Assembly (NCBI RefSeq): GCF_024713975.1
Contig: NC_091113.1
Location: 9,622,501-9,686,500, forward strand
Length of the DNA stretch: 64,000 nt
DNA from: Paralichthys olivaceus
Taxonomy: Eukaryota; Chordata; Actinopteri; Pleuronectiformes; Paralichthyidae
Reading direction: 5' to 3'
Shown here: positions 59,401 to 64,000 of the stretch, piece by piece
Layout of the letters: each line of letters begins with the position of its first letter
Numbering within the stretch: position 1 is the first letter of the stretch
The notes under the pieces: generated by a model
The model's database searches: none
What the model saw: only the letters and a program-made list of their open reading frames with translations
What the model was told of the DNA's origin: nothing
Made by a program: the position numbers and the translations under genes

Positions 59401-62400
59401 ATCACACCCAACTAGCATACCATCAAAATCTAAGGGATTATACGTCCAAGGCAGGTCTGCCAATGTACGACAATCTTGGGGGGGAAGATTTGAACTTTGC
59501 GGAGCAGCTGTTCAGAACTTCATAATCCAGCTTCACCACAAACTTGTTGAAGATAATGAAGATTCACACCCCGAGTGGATCGACTTAGCAGATGCTGATC
59601 CAGATTTGCGCTCCGTGCAGGTGTTAAATCATCCGATAAAAGTATTCATACCAGAGACTTTACGTAGTGAGCAGAGTTCCAGCTTCTCATTTTGTACCGA
59701 GAAAGGAAAGAAATCAAAGCATCACATGTAACAATACATTTAATATCAAGATTCTATGTTTTTCTCAAGGCCAGGTGAACACTGTGATTCCATTACACCT
59801 ATATTAGAAATACATTTGTAACCATCCCTGAGCAAACAGTAAAGCAAGCAAGGTCAATTTGGTGCGGCTATTCAGGGAAACTGCGTTCAACTTAAGAGAA
59901 CGTGGCATGACTTCAGGGAGGTCATAAGACACCATCCCTGGCCTTTACCAGCAGCTAACGTGACCCCCACTGGGACACTTGGGGGAGCTGGGTATATTAT
60001 ACGCCACTATTTCAGTTGGAGAATTTCCTTTTACCAGATTTAGGCCTGAACAATCACACCAAGCAGCACTGCATGCTCAAAACAAACCCGAGTGTCCGTT
60101 TGACTCCGAAGCTCAAATTCGGCCACAGAAACATGTCTTACAACGCTGGCGCGCATTTATGAAATAAGTGGGTTTCAAAATAAACCTCAAGACGCCTGTT
60201 CCATTCCTGGGACAGAGGTGTCAGTCTTTTGGATGCATGGGGTGAGATATCCATTTCAAAGATTTGCCCGAGATGTTACAGGGACAGTGTTAAAGGGTTC
60301 ACCATGAAAACAGATAGTCTAAACATACCTGACATAAAAATGATTCACACAAACAGCATACGATACGGTGTACTTACAAAACAAATTGTGGTTTTGAAGA
60401 TACTCATGTGCTTTAGGATATTCTGAATTGCATCACAATCATGAACCATATATGTTGATATGTTGTTAATATGACTATTTGGATATAAATACTGTTTGTG
60501 ATGCCTGTTTCTAATTGACTTGTTCTCTTTCTGTTCCTCAGCTAAACCGGAGGGGGAAGGTAGGTCAGCTGCTCCACAACATTAACCCTCTGACCTTTCC
60601 TGTGCCATACATTATCATACAGCGACTCGATTATAGCTCTCTCATTTTCACTTTTCACTCACATACCCTGTCTACTGCCTGTTTGCCAGGCTAACACCGT
60701 AAACCAGCACCATTCCGTTTAGGGCAGTGTTATTGGTTTGATCTACAAATGAAAGCATGTTGCTCTTTTTGTTCTTAAGAGAAAATCTGCCCCACAACAC
60801 ATTATCTGTTACTGACGCTGTTTACTCAACTGTCTGAGGTCATAACACAGCACAATGAGAAACATGCTTTAGTTTCCATAAGTCACATGTGACTCTGCTC
60901 TGGATTTTATGCATTACACACTGACACAATCTATTTCTTCAGCTGTTGCAGTTATTTTATTACTTGTTCTCCATTTGGGCCACCATGGTGTTACTTTTCA
61001 TTTGCTAACACAAATCCACTAATTTTAGCCCCAGAGGCACCAGCTGAGGAGGGTGAAGGTCAATGCTTTTCTTTATTTTGAGTGATCAGTTTGGTTTGAT
61101 TTGAGTGTTGAAAAAAAAGAAGCATTTGCACTTATGAGTCAGGGCAATTATCTGAATGATACACAACAAGTGGTCTTGCTGTAGATAATAAGTCGAGCAA
61201 TTAGCGAGTCAAGAGGACAGGCCTATGAGTCTGTGGCATTATATCTGACAGCATGAAGCTGCTGAAGGGGATAATGCAATTAGTATGCCACTTTAAATCG
61301 ATTTGTTTGTATTTCAGGCGACAGCATGCGTTAGAAGAAGCTGTGTGGTTAAAGTCCTCATGTATGATCTAATGACAGAATGTTAATGTCTGATGTAATG
61401 TCTTTACATCACAGCATCCTTTGAATCTGTTCTTTCTGGTTTGTTGACGTGTTTTCAAGACCAATTGAATAATAATTAATGGTCTTTTTTCCCTTTTGGT
61501 GGTTTGCATGCACACTCATGGACTGCAGAGAGAAGATCCATACATATGAAGACAAACCATCTTTGTACATTTTACTACACATTCACTGACTGCAACTGGG
61601 TGCATTCCCCTTCCTGTTAACTCTTGTTTCACACTGTGACCTTTGGTCGACTGCAGGCATGTGAGGTGTGCGGAGATATCAAGTGTTCTCTGTTTATTTG
61701 ATTGAGTTGTTCATGCTGTGGTTGCTGTTTTTTTTTTTTTGTGCCATGTTCCCAAACGCAATCCCATCGATCGTCTCGTGATCGTTCTCCTCTCAACGAT
61801 TTAACCATGATTTTTATTTACGCACAAGTTAATTTTCATTCATCTTCCTCAGAACTACCCCCTGCAGATGGAGGTAAGGCATAATCCTGAACGCAGAATG
61901 ATGTAGTAGTAAATCTGTTTGTATAATCTGCGTAATGTATTCACACACAGTATGGGTGCATACATGTGCAACACTGTGTGGTAATGACAATACCTGCATG
62001 GCTCCTGATGGTTTATTTTCTTCAGGTTGGTCTCAGGTGACCTGCATAATATTTTGAATGTATTTTTGCCCAAAAATACATGAATTTATGTGAACGTGAA
62101 TGGATGTATGTTAGTGAATAGGTCGATGAATACTAATTTTGCCTTGATGTGGGTAGTAGGAATATGCATTTTAGTCATCTGACTGATATACACATATACT
62201 GTACAAGTATATGATATGTGTGATTTTAGATTTAGTATGGATTTTATTTTCAATTACAGTATACAACAATATACTGGTACGTCCTGTGGTCCGCGTGCTT
62301 CTACTGTGGGCGTTTATGCATTTTTTTGTATCTTCCGTTTATCCACATATTTATTTTCTGAATGCATGCAAATTTGATGGTTCTTGTTTTATGTTTGTTC

Positions 62401-62520
62401 ATTGGTCTCTGTTGCAACTGTTTGTCGTCTCGTGGAACACCGGGTGTTTTGCTTCTCAGGTGTGATTTTCAGTTTTGTTTAATTCCTTGTCTGCAGCAGA
62501 TTCAGAAGGTGATGGGGATG
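56456..62520 (+). CDS. mybpc2: Probable skeletal myosin-binding protein C, fast type: 5' exons only
   Basis: MyBP-C binds myosin thick filaments in the sarcomere A-band and tunes contraction. Exons seen: 56456-56477, 60542-60559, 61029-61058, 61853-61873, 62497-62520, all ending in phase 1, so the four internal exons (18, 30, 21, 24 nt) are each multiples of three and can be included or skipped freely. They encode MPEPVPA, then short Pro/Ala/Glu-rich pieces (KPEGE, PEAPAEEGE, LPPADG, DSEGDGD). This matches the known N-terminus of skeletal MyBP-C (MPE start, Pro/Ala-rich, alternatively spliced small exons). Linkage to PPFIA3 and PLEKHA4, as on human 19q13.33, favours MYBPC2 over MYBPC1. The Ig and Fn3 domains would lie off the right edge, so no domain is visible. 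A troponin T leader was considered but does not start this way. Confidence 0.58.
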
Positions 62521-64000
62521 GTAAGAAAAGAGCGACATTTAAACATAACGTGTCTATTGACAATTTACTTTTGCCAATCCAAAAGTATGACTTTGAGTGG
62601 CTATAACATTATGCGGTGTATAATTTTTGGTATTATGTGCTGGTTAAGATGTCACATAATATATGAAGTGTTAAGGACTAGGGATATTATTTGAAATTAT
62701 TTTCATCACACCAATGTGGACTGATTTTTACATTAAAAGGATATTTACCAAACTCCAGAGTTATATGTAAGTAGTATCAGAAGCCCATCGTCTATCATCT
62801 CATGATGAATTTTCCTCTGGGGGCAACGGCCAATATTTTGGGGCTTCCGGTGTAGAATGTGAGACAGGATGCAATCTTCCGTTCGCCGTACACTTTTTAA
62901 GGTTTCTTTTATCTCAAAATCATCAATTAATTCCTTTTGTGACTTCCCTGTAGCTAAAGATGAAGTAAGCCTCATCACAGTGATCTTAATCGTGTCCATC
63001 AGGCTGCTTGAGCACAATGTCACAAAGAAAACCTTTCTCTGCTGCAAAACGTAAATGGTCTTAGCAGGGTTTCCTCCAGGACTCATACCTTTCTGATCCC
63101 CCGAAAATCCCCCTCAGAGCTCAGAGCTTCTTGTTACTTGGTAGCAGTTACTGTCAGAATAAGCCACACCGCAGGCCTATGACTCACCAGATACTGAGCT
63201 TTTTCAAAGAGACGACAGGAGACTTGACTGGATTGGTCTTGATTCAGTGATTCGTGATGCTATGCATGTCTCATTCACCTGTCCTCTCCTCTATCACTGG
63301 CATGAGTCTATGCTGGCAGATGACCTGCTTACAAATTATTCTGTTTGTGCTCCTTCAGCAATTTTGTCGGACTTTGCTTCTCCATGTGAGGAATAGCTGC
63401 CCTTTCCATCTGCGACCCATGATATCATCTCTCTTTTGCTTCTGTCCCTCTGGCGTTTTGAACAATCAGAATGGCAACACAGCTGTGGTTCATGTGTAAC
63501 AGTGGCAGCTGTTGAAACATACCGCTGTCATCTGATGTGATGATGCTTTTATAGTTCACTTCTTTGTTTACCGGTAGGTTGCACAAGGAAGCTGCAAGGA
63601 GAGCTCAAGTTATCTTAGACATTCTAGTCAGACCATCACACTCATCAATGAGCACATCTCATCCTTAATCTGATGTCCAAAGGCCTGTGGATCACCTATT
63701 AATTACAACTTGGGTATATATCACAGCCATCAGTAGGAGTTATAAATCAATGCTCTAAGAATGTTGGGGATGCTCCACAAGTCAAGTTTTAGAAGTGAAA
63801 TCCAAGAGCTGTTCAAAGCTGTCCCCTGTCTGCCATCGTCTTTCACGGGCACAGCTCCCAGAGCAATCTGCTCTATTTGGACATGGTAGGAGTAGATTGG
63901 ATGGATAAGGGTTATGGAAGTGCCAAAGCTTTAGGGAGCTGAATGCTGATATTTTCTTGTGGTGTCCTTCAAATATACTGTATGGGAATATCCTATACCT
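62521..64000 (+). other. Intron of the muscle gene, running off the window
   Basis: No further exon that fits phase 1 at both ends could be supported to the right edge. A small acceptor/donor pair near 62952 breaks the phase pattern and was not used. Confidence 0.4.

Noticed and set aside
61316-61332. Possible 12-nt exon of the muscle gene (GDSM)
   Set aside because: It keeps the phase, but the donor GTTAGA is weak and the residues do not resemble the leader. Too short to support.
62947-62965. Possible 11-nt exon of the muscle gene (AKDE)
   Set aside because: It would end in phase 0, unlike all its neighbours. A chance AG/GT pair is more likely.

Overview
The window is vertebrate nuclear DNA, almost certainly from a teleost fish. 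Genes are split into many short exons with GT-AG introns, intergenic DNA is AT-rich, and there are long CA, GA, GATA and TA microsatellites. Several interspersed repeats look like fish MITEs and tRNA-derived SINEs. The species cannot be named from the sequence. All exon models below were built by hand from splice signals, reading-phase continuity and recognised protein families. No alignment or transcript was available.

Layout. (1) 201-11481, minus strand: most of a liprin-alpha gene, best matched to PPFIA3. It has 22 coding exons encoding 964 codons, from the MMCEVMP start to the end of the first SAM exon. The 3' end with the remaining SAM domains lies off the left edge. A probable non-coding first exon sits in a CpG-rich stretch near 17.2-17.6 kb. 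(2) 19082-29496, minus strand: a complete plekha4-like gene with 22 coding exons and about 1,269 residues. It has an N-terminal PH domain, a central coiled coil, a poly-histidine exon and the family C-terminus. A poly(A) signal lies at 18.65 kb and a probable 5' UTR exon near 31.7 kb. (3) 39844-48821: three small intact genes for stand-alone PRY-SPRY (B30.2) proteins. Two are on the minus strand (A, B) and one on the plus strand (C). Each has five exons with the same phases (1,1,1,0) and its own TATA box. (4) 56456-62520, plus strand: the 5' end of a gene made of a short first coding exon and four tiny in-phase exons coding a Pro/Ala/Glu-rich leader. It is most likely a skeletal-muscle myosin-binding protein C (mybpc2), and the rest lies off the right edge.

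In human, PPFIA3, PLEKHA4 and MYBPC2 all lie on 19q13.33, so three of the calls support each other by conserved linkage. The products act in different places: liprin-alpha as a presynaptic active-zone scaffold, PLEKHA4 as a phosphoinositide-binding membrane adaptor, and MyBP-C in the muscle sarcomere. They are neighbours by ancestry, not parts of one pathway. The PRY-SPRY cluster between plekha4 and the muscle gene looks like a local expansion and is the most distinctive part of the window.

The long spaces (about 32-39.5 kb, 49-56 kb and the large introns) hold repeats, foldbacks and microsatellites but no further gene that I could support.
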